Assembly (NCBI GenBank): GCA_903911925.1
Contig: CAIWFH010000074.1
Span: forward strand, 1 to 64,000
Direction: 5' to 3'
Origin: an uncultured Acidobacteriaceae bacterium
GTDB lineage: Bacteria; Acidobacteriota; Terriglobia; Terriglobales; Acidobacteriaceae
Length of the DNA: 64,000 nt
Of this stretch, positions 51,528 to 59,911 are shown piece by piece (within the stretch, counting starts at the first letter, position 1; each line of letters opens with the position of its first letter). The notes under the pieces were generated by a model, which was not told the origin of the DNA, searched no databases, and saw only the letters and a program-made list of their open reading frames with translations. A program made the position numbers and the translations under genes.

Positions 51528-52136
51528 ATGGCCTACCGAAGCACTCCCGCTACTGCCGAACGCAAGCAGATCCGCCACAACACCATCCTGGAGGCGGCAA
51601 CCAGCCTCTTCGCCAGTTATGGCTACCACGCCGCCACCGTCCCCATGATCGTGGCCGAGGCCGGCAGTTCCGTGGGCAGCTTTTACGCCCACTTTCGCAA
51701 CAAGGAGGACGTTTTTGCCGCAGTGCTTGAAGCCCTGGGCCACAAGGTGGCTGAGGTCATTCAGCACGCCCGGGATGCCCAGCCCGACCCCTTGCTGACC
51801 ATTCCCTGTGCGGTCGAAGCCCTCTTTCTCTACCTCGTCGAGAATCCCCGCCAGGCCCGCATCCTCATCGTCGAGTCATCCGGCCTCAGCCCGCGCCTTG
51901 AAAACGTCCGCCGCGGCATCCTCAGCCACCAGGCCGCGCTGGTCCGCCATTCCTTCGAGTTGGCCATTCACGGCATCTCGGTGGCCGACCCCGCCATTGC
52001 CGCCCGCTGTCTTGTAGGCGCGGTGTACGAAGCGCTCTACAGTTGGCTTGAGCAGCCCCCCGCCGACCGCCGCCCGGCCATCGAAGTAGCCCGCGCCGTC
52101 GCCGATTACAACGCCCGCGCCCTCCGCCGCTGTTAG
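51528..52136 (+). CDS. TetR-family repressor of the efflux operon
   Basis: A 202-residue DNA-binding regulator. Residues about 10-58 carry the TetR helix-turn-helix ([60 protein letters not shown]). The C-terminal half is helical and would bind the inducing ligand. It is divergent from the RND adaptor with a perfect 24-bp palindrome between them, so it very likely represses both. The ATG at 51528 gives a standard start [19 protein letters not shown] lies about 12 bases upstream, slightly far. The inducer is not known but may be a pump substrate. Confidence 0.93.
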   Translation: MAYRSTPATAERKQIRHNTILEAATSLFASYGYHAATVPMIVAEAGSSVGSFYAHFRNKEDVFAAVLEALGHKVAEVIQHARDAQPDPLLTIPCAVEALFLYLVENPRQARILIVESSGLSPRLENVRRGILSHQAALVRHSFELAIHGISVADPAIAARCLVGAVYEALYSWLEQPPADRRPAIEVARAVADYNARALRRC

Positions 52137-52162
52137 CTCGCAACCGCCGTGTAAATCCGGGA

Positions 52163-52214
52163 GTAGCGCCGGCCTCCGGGCCGGCTGTAGCGCGGACGTC
52201 CCCGTCCGCGCTCG
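52163..52214 (+). repeat. GTAGCGCCGGCC double hairpin, copy 1
   Basis: GTAGCGCCGGCCTCCGGGCCGGC is followed by TGTAGCGCGGACGTCC and CCGTCCGCGCT, forming two hairpins (CCGGCC/GGCCGG and GCGGACG/CGTCCGC). Copy 2 is at 57416. It begins 27 bp after the TetR stop. Confidence 0.9.
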
Positions 52215-52302
52215 CGAGTACGACCCACAAACCACAAAGTAAGGTGGTCCCGCATTGCTGTCTTACACTGGAATCGCGGATTGTCCCCGGAGGTTCTTTC
52301 GC

Positions 52303-53328
52303 ATGAAGAAGATCGGCGTCCTGTTCGGTATGGAGAACAGTTTCCCCGGCGCGTTGGTCGAGCACATCAACGCCCGTAACATTGAAGGCATCCAGGCCGA
52401 GTTTGTTGAAACCGGCGCCGTCTATCTGGATCGCCCCTCAGGTTACTCGGTCATTGTTGACCGCATCTCCCATGACATCCCCTTCTACCGCGCCTTTCTC
52501 AAGCACGCCGCGCTCAACGGCACGGTCATCATCAACAACCCCTTCTGGTGGTCTGCCGACGACAAATTCTTCAACTACACCCTGGCCGCCAAACTCGGCG
52601 TCGCCATCCCGCCCACGGTCATCCTGCCGCACAAGCAGCACCCTGAAGGAACCACAGACAGGTCGATGCGCAACCTCGAGTTTCCCCTTAACTGGGACGG
52701 CGTTTTCGACTATGTCAGCGAGCATGGCTTCATGAAGCCCATCGACGGCGGCGGTTGGCGCGACGTCTACCACATCCACAACCGCGAAGAGTTTTTCGCC
52801 GCCTACGACCAGTCCCGCGACTTGTGCATGCTCTATCAGAAGGCCGTCGAGTTCAACGAGTACTTCCGCTGCTACGTAGTCGGCCAGAAGCGTGTCCGCA
52901 TCATGCCTTACGATCCGCGCAAGCCCCATGCCGAGCGCTACATCCTCAATCCGCCTGTGTACGATCCGCAACTGCTCAAGCGCGTGGAACTGGATGCCCT
53001 CAAACTGTGCCGCGCCCTGGGCTATGACCTCAACACCGTCGAGTTCGCCGTAGAAAACGGCGTCCCCTACGCCATCGACTTCATGAACCCCGCTCCCGAC
53101 GCCGGCCTTGAATCCGTCGGCCCTGCCAACTTTGAGTGGATCGTCAAGGAAGTCGCCGACCTGGCCATCGCTAAAGCCCGTACGGCCCCGCAATTGATGA
53201 AACTCCGCTGGCACGCCTTCCTCGGCGCGGAACCAGAACACGCCCGGCATCACCGCCCCACAAAAAAACACCACCACGCCAAGCACAAGACCAAGGCCGC
53301 GCCCGCGAGGCCGAAAAGCCCGCGCTGA
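52303..53328 (+). CDS. ATP-grasp (RimK/glutathione-synthetase-like) protein
   Basis: A 341-residue protein starting at the ATG at 52303, after a strong GGAGG. The sequence MKKIGVLFGMENSFPGALVE, then DRISHDIPFYRAFLKHAALN, YTLAAKLGVAIPPTVILPHK, GFMKPIDGGGWRDVYHIHN, and NTVEFAVENGVPYAIDFMNP resemble ATP-grasp ligases, which form carboxylate-amine bonds using ATP; KP and E-x-x-x-E/N type residues near 150-290 fit the ATP site. The C-terminus is strongly basic (HHRPTKKHHHAKHKTKAAPA). Its substrate is unknown. In related genomes such genes are often near YbdK-type ligases; here YbdK lies 2.9 kb downstream with other genes between (inference). Confidence 0.8.
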   Translation: MKKIGVLFGMENSFPGALVEHINARNIEGIQAEFVETGAVYLDRPSGYSVIVDRISHDIPFYRAFLKHAALNGTVIINNPFWWSADDKFFNYTLAAKLGVAIPPTVILPHKQHPEGTTDRSMRNLEFPLNWDGVFDYVSEHGFMKPIDGGGWRDVYHIHNREEFFAAYDQSRDLCMLYQKAVEFNEYFRCYVVGQKRVRIMPYDPRKPHAERYILNPPVYDPQLLKRVELDALKLCRALGYDLNTVEFAVENGVPYAIDFMNPAPDAGLESVGPANFEWIVKEVADLAIAKARTAPQLMKLRWHAFLGAEPEHARHHRPTKKHHHAKHKTKAAPARPKSPR

Positions 53329-53352
53329 CTCCAGAGCCGCGAAGTTCAACCT

Positions 53353-53382
53353 TTGACGAAGTGTAGCTTGTAGGATACACTT
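53353..53382 (+). promoter_or_regulatory. Promoter and operator of the toxin-antitoxin pair
   Basis: TTGACG (53353-53358) and TACACT (53376-53381) are spaced by 17 bp. AAGTGTA (53359-53365) and TACACTT (53376-53382) form a perfect inverted repeat with a 10-bp centre, overlapping the -10, a usual place for an antitoxin to bind. The -10 is only five bases before the toxin ATG at 53386, so either transcription is nearly leaderless or the real promoter is elsewhere. Confidence 0.5.
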
Positions 53383-53385
53383 GAA

Positions 53386-53682
53386 ATGATCGAAGTTCGA
53401 CGCACGATTGAGTTCACGAAATGGATAGGTGGTTTGCGCGATGGACGCGCCCAGAGAGTGACCGCGGCTCGCATCGATCGTCTTTCAAGCGGGAATCCAG
53501 GCGACGTGAAGCCGGTTGGTCACGGTGTGAGCGAACTGCGGATTGATTATGGGCCTGGATATCGCGTCTACTTCGTACAGCGCGGAGACGTGCTAATTGT
53601 TCTGCTCTGCGGCAGCGATAAGAGCAGTCAGAATGCGGATATCGTCAAGGCTCATGCAATCGCTGAAGATTTGGAGGCATAA
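53386..53682 (+). CDS. RelE/HigB-family (Gp49-like) toxin
   Basis: A 98-residue toxin of the RelE/ParE superfamily, phage-derived Gp49-like branch: MIEVRRTIEFTKWIGGLRDG start, ARIDRLSSGNPGDVKPVG, SELRIDYGPGYRVYFVQRGD and LIVLLCGSDKSSQNADIVKA. Such toxins cleave mRNA on the ribosome. The antitoxin gene begins three bases after its stop, a normal arrangement for this branch. The inverted repeat upstream may be the autoregulatory operator. It is part of a block inserted between an ATP-grasp gene and a YbdK-type gene. Confidence 0.92.
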   Translation: MIEVRRTIEFTKWIGGLRDGRAQRVTAARIDRLSSGNPGDVKPVGHGVSELRIDYGPGYRVYFVQRGDVLIVLLCGSDKSSQNADIVKAHAIAEDLEA

Positions 53683-53685
53683 CGA

Positions 53686-53994
53686 ATGGCGGTAAAAACC
53701 TTTCCCTTCGATTCGGCAGAATACCTTGAGAACGACCAGGCAATTGCGGAGTATCTTGAGGAGGCCATGAAGATAGCGATGGAAGACTCCGACCCCGCAT
53801 TCCTTGCCCAGGCTCTTGGTACAGTGGCGCGCGCGCGCGGAATGTCGCAGATTGCCAAAGACGCCGGGCTCTCCCGCGAGAGCCTTTATAAGGCGCTGGG
53901 AGCCGAAGGCAACCCGGAGTTTGGGACGGTCCTGAAGGTGTTGCAGGCCCTGGGGCTGAAGCTCTCGATCAAATCACAGGACGAAGCGGCCTGA
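53686..53994 (+). CDS. HigA-like antitoxin of the addiction module
   Basis: A 102-residue antitoxin with the family start (FDSAEYLENDQAIAEYLEEA) and a helix-turn-helix (MSQIAKDAGLSRESLYKALG, GNPEFGTVLKVLQALGLKLS). It neutralises the toxin encoded just upstream and represses the pair's promoter. The ATG at 53686 is three bases after the toxin stop, so translation is coupled. It is complete, in contrast to the broken higA at the left end of the window. Confidence 0.92.
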   Translation: MAVKTFPFDSAEYLENDQAIAEYLEEAMKIAMEDSDPAFLAQALGTVARARGMSQIAKDAGLSRESLYKALGAEGNPEFGTVLKVLQALGLKLSIKSQDEAA

Positions 53995-54018
53995 GGCGCA
54001 CCCTTTCGGAGGCCATAA

Positions 54019-54282
54019 GTGACTCCATCCGATGTCCAGTGCATCAAGAACAATATCGACAAGCTGGTTGAGATTCGCACGGTGAGTGGCGAGTGTCTGG
54101 TTGCAAGGATTCTCTTCGTCACGCACGATGAAGATTGCGATGAGCACGAGGTACTCTACCAGGTGGTTTCGTCGAACCAACTCGATCAGTATCATCATCT
54201 CGAAACTTCAGGCGGTTACGTGTTGGATTTTGAAGAGACTGTTTCGGTCAAGCCTGCTGATGCCCTACCCACTAACCACTGA
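54019..54282 (+). CDS. Hypothetical 87-residue protein whose 3' end lies in a repeat
   Basis: Starts at GTG with GGAGG nine bases upstream. The sequence (MTPSDVQCIKNNIDKLVEIR, VSGECLVARILFVTHDEDCD, YHHLETSGGYVLDFEETVSV) looks like a small beta-barrel, SH3/Sm-like fold, but I recognise no family. The last codons, ALPTNH and the TGA, are contributed by a CCACTAACCACTGA-type repeat at 54263-54296, so the original end was probably different. It is 24 bp after the antitoxin gene and may share its transcript. It converges with alkB. Confidence 0.65.
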   Translation: MTPSDVQCIKNNIDKLVEIRTVSGECLVARILFVTHDEDCDEHEVLYQVVSSNQLDQYHHLETSGGYVLDFEETVSVKPADALPTNH

Positions 54283-54296
54283 TCACTAATCCCTAG
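54263..54296 (+). repeat. CTAACCACTGA-type low-complexity repeat, copy 1
   Basis: CCCTACCCACTAACCACTGATCAC and TAATCCCTAG are made of CTAAC/CCACT units. Related tracts lie at 56137 and 60129. This copy provides the stop codon TGA of the 54019 gene. Confidence 0.7.
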
Positions 54297-54929
54297 TTAC
54301 GCAATCTTGCGAAACGTCAGGTTGTACCGGTACGGTCCGGTCATCGGATGATCTCCCGGCTTCAACGGCTTTACCCCGTGGAAGCGCATGCGCGACGGCC
54401 CGCCCCACACCAGCACATCGCCGTGTTCCAGCAGAATGCGCTTCACCTCGCCGGTCCGTTCAAAGCCGCCCAGCAGAAACGTGCACTCGAGGCCCAGCGA
54501 GATTGAAATGATCGGCTGGCTCAGATCGATCTCGTGCCGGTCCTGGTGCAGCCCCAGCCTGGTTCCCGCCTGGTAGCGATTGATGTGGCAGGTGTCCGGC
54601 TTGAACTCCGGAAACCCCGCCCGCACCGCGCAACGCAAGGCGAAATCTAAAAGCACCCTGGGCATCGGCGGCCACAACCGCGCCCGCTGCGGGCTGGCCG
54701 GATCCCACCGCCGCTCGAAGGCGCGCTCCGTGCCGCAATCGGTCACCATCACACTCATCGGTAGTCCGCTGGGCGTAGTGGCGTGTCGAAGCGGCGCTGC
54801 GGAAATGATCCTCTCCACGGCCGCAAAGAACTCCGCATCCTGCGCAAGCGCCAGCCCGCGCATCAGCACCGCCCCGGCAAACAGGTCCTCATGCGTCGGT
54901 TCCGTGGCGAGGTGGGAGAAGAGATTCAT
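54297..54929 (-). CDS. alkB: AlkB-type 2-oxoglutarate-dependent DNA repair dioxygenase
   Basis: A 210-residue cytosolic enzyme that oxidatively removes alkyl groups from DNA or RNA bases using Fe(II), 2-oxoglutarate and O2. Fe ligands are visible in LGLHQDRHEIDLSQPI (the H-x-D pair) and MRFHGVKPL (distal His); the 2-oxoglutarate Arg is in PYRYNLTFRKIA. The substrate-side motif LFAGAVLMRGLALAQDAEFF begins the domain, and WPPMPRVLLDFALRCAVRAG follows in the middle. The length matches Escherichia coli AlkB (216). It lies inside the block between the ATP-grasp and YbdK-type genes, and converges with the small gene at 54019. Confidence 0.94.
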   Translation of the reverse strand: MNLFSHLATEPTHEDLFAGAVLMRGLALAQDAEFFAAVERIISAAPLRHATTPSGLPMSVMVTDCGTERAFERRWDPASPQRARLWPPMPRVLLDFALRCAVRAGFPEFKPDTCHINRYQAGTRLGLHQDRHEIDLSQPIISISLGLECTFLLGGFERTGEVKRILLEHGDVLVWGGPSRMRFHGVKPLKPGDHPMTGPYRYNLTFRKIA

Positions 54930-55035
54930 TGCCCGCTGCCACTATTCTACAACGAAAAGCGAATATAAGGCGAATATCATCTGACGCGGCACTCCACCAG
55001 ACTTCAGAATTGATCACCCGACTGGGCAACGCCAC

Positions 55036-56133
55036 TTACGCGCAAACAACGGGCCGCCTGCTCCGTTTGGCAATCCGTTCCGCTACCCGGCTTCCAACCC
55101 GAATCAGCGGTCTCTCGATTGAGGCGTAGAGAAGCGCTGGCACCCCAATCCCGCCGATTACTAGGACCGCGATGCGCGTCCAGAGCGGCAACTGCGCCAT
55201 TTTGTAAAACGCGAACCAGAGAACAATCGAGTGGCTCAAATAGATTCCGTAAGAGTGTTCCGCGATCCAGTGGAATACCCGGGAGCACCAGTTGGACTGT
55301 GCTTCTTTCGTGTACGCATACAGCACGGCCAAAAACAGCGAAAGCACCCAGGCTCGAACCAGTTTGCGGTGCAGATCGACGTTGTCGTGCGGGCCGAACA
55401 GGACAATGGCCGCCACAATACCGAGGGGCCACACCCATGCAGGCAGCTTGAACTTGATGGTGTTGCCGCGTATCAGATCGAAGGCGACAATTCCGGATGT
55501 AAAGCACGGCGCGTAATAGAAAACATTGAGAGGAGGGAATGCCCGCGAAATGGTCACCGCCAGCAAAACCGAAAGCATCCATAACGCCAGCGACCGGTAG
55601 CGTCTGCCGCGAATGGCAAAAAAGGCGAAGGGAAGCAAAACATACATCTGCACTTCAAGCGGAAGGCTCCATAACACGCCCAAAATGTCTTTACTCAAGC
55701 TCAGGTTCTCGCAAAGCGCAAGGTTTGAGACAAATCCCTTCACACCGATCCAGACGTACGTCTCACCCGGATCGCGTGGGATCGCGAATACAACCATTAG
55801 AACGACGGTCAGAATAGAAAGCGGGTAGATGCGGAAGATCCGCCTAATCCAGAAGGCGATGGCTAATGTCCCATCGCCGATTCCAGTCTCCTCGAGTCGC
55901 TGCATCGAAGCCATCAGCACAAAGCTGGTATGCACAAAGAAGAGAATGACCCCGAATCTTCCCAGGCTTCCGAAGCTCAGGTAGTGCAGCGCCGCACCCA
56001 GATGCGACAAAAACACCGACACCACCGCGACCGCGCGCAGCAGGTCGAGGTTCACCGAAACTTCCTTGTTCAAGGTGCCTGGCACGGTTCTTTCCTTGAT
56101 TAGACCACGACGGCGCCTGCGGTCGCTTTTCAT
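55036..56133 (-). CDS. Acyltransferase family 3 membrane protein
   Basis: A 365-residue inner-membrane protein of the OafA/YrhL acyltransferase 3 family. It has about ten hydrophobic helices. Family signs are LDLLRAVAVVSVFLSHLGAA with the catalytic His, GVILFFVHTSFVLMASMQRL, WIRRIFRIYPLSILTVVLMV with the Arg-rich R-x-x-R, and AEHSYGIYLSHSIVLWFAFY near the C-terminus. It transfers acetyl or other acyl groups to sugars of polysaccharides or other surface molecules. The start is preceded by a 30-bp CTAACC-rich repeat. It reads toward alkB on the same strand. Confidence 0.9.
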   Translation of the reverse strand: MKSDRRRRRGLIKERTVPGTLNKEVSVNLDLLRAVAVVSVFLSHLGAALHYLSFGSLGRFGVILFFVHTSFVLMASMQRLEETGIGDGTLAIAFWIRRIFRIYPLSILTVVLMVVFAIPRDPGETYVWIGVKGFVSNLALCENLSLSKDILGVLWSLPLEVQMYVLLPFAFFAIRGRRYRSLALWMLSVLLAVTISRAFPPLNVFYYAPCFTSGIVAFDLIRGNTIKFKLPAWVWPLGIVAAIVLFGPHDNVDLHRKLVRAWVLSLFLAVLYAYTKEAQSNWCSRVFHWIAEHSYGIYLSHSIVLWFAFYKMAQLPLWTRIAVLVIGGIGVPALLYASIERPLIRVGSRVAERIAKRSRRPVVCA

Positions 56134-56136
56134 CGC

Positions 56137-56166
56137 CCTAACCCCTAACCACTAACCCCTGATCCC
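56137..56166 (+). repeat. CTAACC-type low-complexity repeat, copy 2
   Basis: CCCTAACCCCTAACCACTAAC continues CCCTGATCCC. It lies between the divergent acyltransferase and YbdK-type genes. A similar tract at 60129 lies at the end of a small membrane-protein gene. Confidence 0.7.
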
Positions 56167-56217
56167 TTGCACAAGCTACAATCTTCCCAAAGCTGTCTCC
56201 CCCAAGGAGTTCCCCCC

Positions 56218-57324
56218 ATGCGGCCATCCTTCTCGTTAGGCATTGAAGAGGAATACCAGACCATCAATCCGGCCACCCGCGACCTGCGCTCCCACATCGA
56301 GACCGAGATGCTTGAGCACGGCAAGCTGCGCCTGCAAGAGCGCGTCAAGGCCGAAATGCACACCTCGGTGGTCGAAGTCGGCACCCGCGTCTGCAAAAAC
56401 ATCGACGAAGCGCGCACCGACATCTACGAGCTCCGCAGCGAAATGATCAAGCTGGCCCGCGAGCATGGGCTGGTGCTGGTGGCTGGCGCCACTCATCCCT
56501 TTGCCGACTGGCGTACCCAGGACATTTATCCCGACCCGCGCTATCACCAGGTGGTCAAGGACCTGCAACTCGTGGCCCGCGCCAACCTCATCTTCGGTCT
56601 CCACGTCCACGTCGGCATTGAAGACCGCGAAGCTGCCATCCGCATCATGAACTCGATGCGCTATTTTCTGCCGCACATTATGGCGCTTGCCACCAACAGC
56701 CCCTTCTGGCTGGGCCTCAACACCGGCTACAAAGGCTACCGTGCCAAGGTATTTGAAAACTTCCCCCGCACCGGCATCCCCGACGCGTTCTCGAGCTACT
56801 CTGAGTTTGAAAACTATGTCAGCCTGCTGGTCCGCACCAACTGCATCGACAACGGCAAGAAAATCTGGTGGGACATCCGCCCGCATCCATTTTTTGACAC
56901 GGTAGAAGTGCGCGCCTGCGACATCCCGCTGCGCGCCGAGGAGACAGTCGCCATCGCCGCTCTCATCCAGGCTGTGGCAGCTTATCTCTACAAACTCCAC
57001 GAAGCCAACCAGGACTTCCGCCAGTACGCCCGCCCTCTGCTGATGGAGAACAAATTCCGCGCCGTCCGCTACGGCCTAGACGGCATGCTGATCGACTTCG
57101 GCAAGCAGCAGGAAATCCCTCTCCGCGACCTGATCGAGGAGTTGCTTGTCATGATTGATCCGGTAGTCGATGAGCTAGGCAGCCGAGAAGCCATCAACGG
57201 CATCCGCAAAATCCTCAAGACCGGCACCGGCGCCGACCGCCAGCTCAAAGTCTTTGAAGAGAGCGGCGGCGACCTGAAAGCTGTCGTGGATTACATGGCC
57301 AAGGAAACCGCGGCGGGGTTATAG
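56218..57324 (+). CDS. ybdK: Carboxylate-amine ligase, YbdK family
   Basis: A 368-residue member of the glutamate-cysteine ligase type 2 (GCS2) family, which has weak or unknown ligase activity. Family sequence is seen in FSLGIEEEYQTINPATRDL, AEMHTSVVEVGTRVCKNIDE, GLHVHVGIEDREAAIRIMNS and WWDIRPHPFFDTVEVRACD. The ATG at 56218 follows AAGGAG at the right distance; the open frame upstream to 56167 is not family-like. It is the last gene before the repeat-rich gap. An ATP-grasp gene four genes upstream may belong to the same pathway. Confidence 0.92.
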   Translation: MRPSFSLGIEEEYQTINPATRDLRSHIETEMLEHGKLRLQERVKAEMHTSVVEVGTRVCKNIDEARTDIYELRSEMIKLAREHGLVLVAGATHPFADWRTQDIYPDPRYHQVVKDLQLVARANLIFGLHVHVGIEDREAAIRIMNSMRYFLPHIMALATNSPFWLGLNTGYKGYRAKVFENFPRTGIPDAFSSYSEFENYVSLLVRTNCIDNGKKIWWDIRPHPFFDTVEVRACDIPLRAEETVAIAALIQAVAAYLYKLHEANQDFRQYARPLLMENKFRAVRYGLDGMLIDFGKQQEIPLRDLIEELLVMIDPVVDELGSREAINGIRKILKTGTGADRQLKVFEESGGDLKAVVDYMAKETAAGL

Positions 57325-57415
57325 AGCCCTCGCCAAACCTCAACTGCCCCAATCGCCCCATGGCGCCTCAACCGCCCGTAACGTCACAATCGCCCCGTAG
57401 CGCCGCAACCGCCCT

Positions 57416-57466
57416 GTAGCGCCGGCCTCCCGGCCATCTGTAGAGCGGACGTCCCCGTCCGCGCTC
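57416..57466 (+). repeat. GTAGCGCCGGCC double hairpin, copy 2
   Basis: GTAGCGCCGGCCTCCCGGCC then CTGTAGAGCGGACG and CCCCGTCCGCGCT; the match to the copy at 52163 is close in both hairpins. It begins about 90 bp after the ybdK stop and is in the same orientation as copy 1. Confidence 0.9.
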
Positions 57467-57535
57467 AACGAACCTCCGTTTCCCACCGGACTTCTCGGCT
57501 GGTGGCCACGGTCTCGATGACTGGTCCTAACCCAC

Positions 57536-57580
57536 ATGAGGGTGCCACCGGTCCCTCGCGGTTGGGGACCGGTGATGGCA
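57536..57580 (+). repeat. ATGAGGGTGCC repeat, copy 2
   Basis: ATGAGGGTGCCACCGGTCCC, then TCGCGGTTGGGGACCGGTGA; CCGGTCCC pairs with GGGGACCGG. A related copy is at 18093-18138 near the GH42 gene. Confidence 0.7.
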
Positions 57581-58180
57581 GCTAAAGCACAAACAAAAGG
57601 CTGCGTCGGCGGACGTCTCACCGGCCACCCTTCCCTTTGAGGGGTTTTCGCCTTCCAACGACACACTCCGCTGAACGAGCGAACTGTCGAAAGTGGAAGA
57701 CAAAGACCATCACCGAATAGAAGGCAATCAGATAAAGCATCACAAGGCCGAATCTGCGTCATTCACGGGCCGTCTTTGGCCACCAAATCCAGCAGGCAAT
57801 GCCTGCCAACAGCCCATTTGGGGCGAGAACGAGAATTTCCAGCCACCGTGGCCATTCTCAATAAGGCGTAATCACCGTTCGATTCTACTGCCGACGGGCC
57901 CGGCGGGCGAGTGACCGAGAACCTTTCTACCCTGTGCTGGGGACCGTCGCTGAGCCGAAGCGACGGTAAGGGACGAGTCGCCGACAATGCACCCGCGATC
58001 CGAACCCTGCCAAGGTAGGGGAGCAACGGCCGGCTGCATTTCCGGCCCCGTAGGGGCCATGAAATATTTGCCTAGGACAAGTTCGCGAATGCGAACGCAG
58101 TCCTGGGTTAACTCCAAAATTTGACATCAGCCCCGTAGGGGCGGCGCAAAACTGTCAACCTTGCCAGTTGTTCCGATTTG

Positions 58181-58434
58181 GCGACCAGCCACCCATAATA
58201 CCCGTCCGCCACCATCATCCCCTACCCACAGCAGCGTCGTCCTGAGCCGCAGGCGAAGGATCTGCGGTTGCCTTTGCGAGTTTCAATGCGGCGTTGCTAC
58301 CGAGTCGGCGACCATCCGGCCAAAATGTCCGTCCGTCACCATCATCCCCTCCCCGCAACTGTGTCATCCTGAACGCAGTGAAGGATCTGCGGTTGCATTT
58401 GAGAGTTTCAAAGGGTCGTTACTTCCGAATTAAC
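58181..58434 (+). repeat. Tandem duplication of a 127-bp unit
   Basis: Two adjacent diverged units (58181-58307 and 58308-58434) both begin GCGACCA, contain CACCATCATCCCCT, then TCxTCCTGA...GAAGGATCTGCGGTTGC and GAGTTTCAA. The core CATCCTGA...GAAGGATCTGC is a short sequence I recall as common between acidobacterial genes. Confidence 0.8.
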
Positions 58435-58662
58435 GACGATACGTTCGGAATCCGCACATTCGCCAGCAAACGTCCTGGATGGGTGCTCACGAATCTACAT
58501 CGTTGGCGCTGGGCTTCAACGAATTATGATTGAATTCCTCTGGATAGAACTCTCTAAGACGTTTGGTATCATTCATCTATAGCGTTAAGACCATTTGCAT
58601 TGACAGTGGTTCGCTACACTCTATAGCGCGGTTGAAGCAATCTGAGGGGTGGTTGACAAAAA

Positions 58663-59847
58663 ATGGAGATCACTTTTCAAACCGGAATTTTCCTGCTTTT
58701 GATTGCAGCCGTGGTAGCGATGCTGACCAGGAGGTTGCGTCTTCCTTATAGCGTAGGACTGGTGGCTGCTGGAATCGCCCTGGCTGCATTACCATTTGCG
58801 CCCAAGGTTAGCCTTACTAAGGACCTACTCTTTACTGTTTTGCTTCCCCCACTTCTGTTTGAGGCATCATTCCACATTCCCTGGAATCAGCTACGAAGGA
58901 ACTCTCCAGTCATCCTGGTGCTGGCTACTCTCGGCGTCGTACTTTCAGCCTGTGTCACCGCAACGGGAATGCATTTCCTGATGGGCTGGCAATGGATTGC
59001 CGCGACGGCGTTTGGCGTTTTGATCGCCGCAACCGATCCCGTTTCAGTGATTGCGACATTCAAAGAAGCAAAGGCGCAGGGTCGGCTGCTCGTATTGATT
59101 GAAGCGGAGAGCCTGTTCAACGACGGTACGGCGGCAGTTGCTTTTGGTCTTGTGATCGCTCTTGCTGCGGGCCAGCAAATCTCATCCATGCAGATCGCCG
59201 CCATACTCCTGAAGACAATCGGGGGCGGCATACTCTGCGGAGGGGTTGTTGCGCTTGGTGCGCTCTTGCTCACTGGCCGAACCAATGACCATCTCGTAGA
59301 GATAACATTCACCACGGTCGCAGCCTATGGATCGTTTCTGCTTGCGGATCACTTCGGGTTGTCAGGCGTGTTGGCCACCATCACCGCAGGACTGGTGATG
59401 AGCAATTTCAAGCCTCTCGGAGGCATCTCCGAACGAGGGAAGGAATCCGTTCAGGCATTCTGGGAATACGCGGCCTTTGTTGCAAATTCACTGGTGTTCC
59501 TTCTGATCGGGATGCATGAGGCCCACCAGAATTTCATGGCGATATGGCTTCCCGCAGTGACCGCAATTGCATTGGTAACTTTAGGCCGTGCAGTTGCAAT
59601 TTATCCCTGCTGTCTTCCCTTCTCCCGCACTGCGCTTCATGTTTCTGCGAAGCATCAGCACATCCTTTTCTGGGGTGGGCTGCGAGGCGCTCTGGCGCTT
59701 GCTCTTGCCCTCGGTCTCCCGCCTGAGATTCCGCTGCGCGAAGAAATCATCACGATCAGTTTCGCCGTCGTCGCTTTCTCCGTGTTTGGGCAAGGATTGA
59801 CGATGATTCCCTTTCTTCGCAAGTTGAGAGAGGTTCCAGTGATCTAG
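58663..59847 (+). CDS. Na+/H+ antiporter, CPA1 family
   Basis: A 394-residue inner-membrane protein with about 12 helices. The sequence RLPYSVGLVAAGIALAALPF, FTVLLPPLLFEASFHIPWNQ, AATDPVSVIATFKE and LIEAESLFNDGTAAVAFGLV are characteristic of the NhaP/CPA1 branch; the Asp of the ND motif in LFNDGTA and that of ATDP are the ion-binding acidic residues. It exchanges Na+ or K+ for H+ in pH and salt balance. It lacks a long cytosolic C-terminal domain. The ATG at 58663 has a weak and distant GAGGGG. The gene is less GC-rich than its neighbours, suggesting acquisition. Confidence 0.92.
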   Translation: MEITFQTGIFLLLIAAVVAMLTRRLRLPYSVGLVAAGIALAALPFAPKVSLTKDLLFTVLLPPLLFEASFHIPWNQLRRNSPVILVLATLGVVLSACVTATGMHFLMGWQWIAATAFGVLIAATDPVSVIATFKEAKAQGRLLVLIEAESLFNDGTAAVAFGLVIALAAGQQISSMQIAAILLKTIGGGILCGGVVALGALLLTGRTNDHLVEITFTTVAAYGSFLLADHFGLSGVLATITAGLVMSNFKPLGGISERGKESVQAFWEYAAFVANSLVFLLIGMHEAHQNFMAIWLPAVTAIALVTLGRAVAIYPCCLPFSRTALHVSAKHQHILFWGGLRGALALALALGLPPEIPLREEIITISFAVVAFSVFGQGLTMIPFLRKLREVPVI

Positions 59848-59911
59848 GATTACGCTCTCGAAGGGTGCCATCTAGTGATCCCTCTCTCGCAGTTGTTGTT
59901 ACTATTCGTTT

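Larger units (their letters stand above)
57325..58662. other. Repeat-rich intergenic region
   Basis: About 1.3 kb without a convincing gene. It contains a GTAGCGCCGGCC double hairpin (57416), an ATGAGGGTGCC hairpin (57536), two CCCCGTAGGGGC-type hairpins near 58050 and 58130, and a 127-bp tandem duplication (58181-58434). Several open frames up to about 90 codons arise from repeats and are not protein-like. The last 200 bp before the antiporter is less GC-rich and should hold its promoter. Confidence 0.75.

Noticed and set aside
39099..58434. Repeats as a CRISPR array
   Set aside because: The repeats are palindromic, dispersed and far apart, without regular spacers or cas genes.
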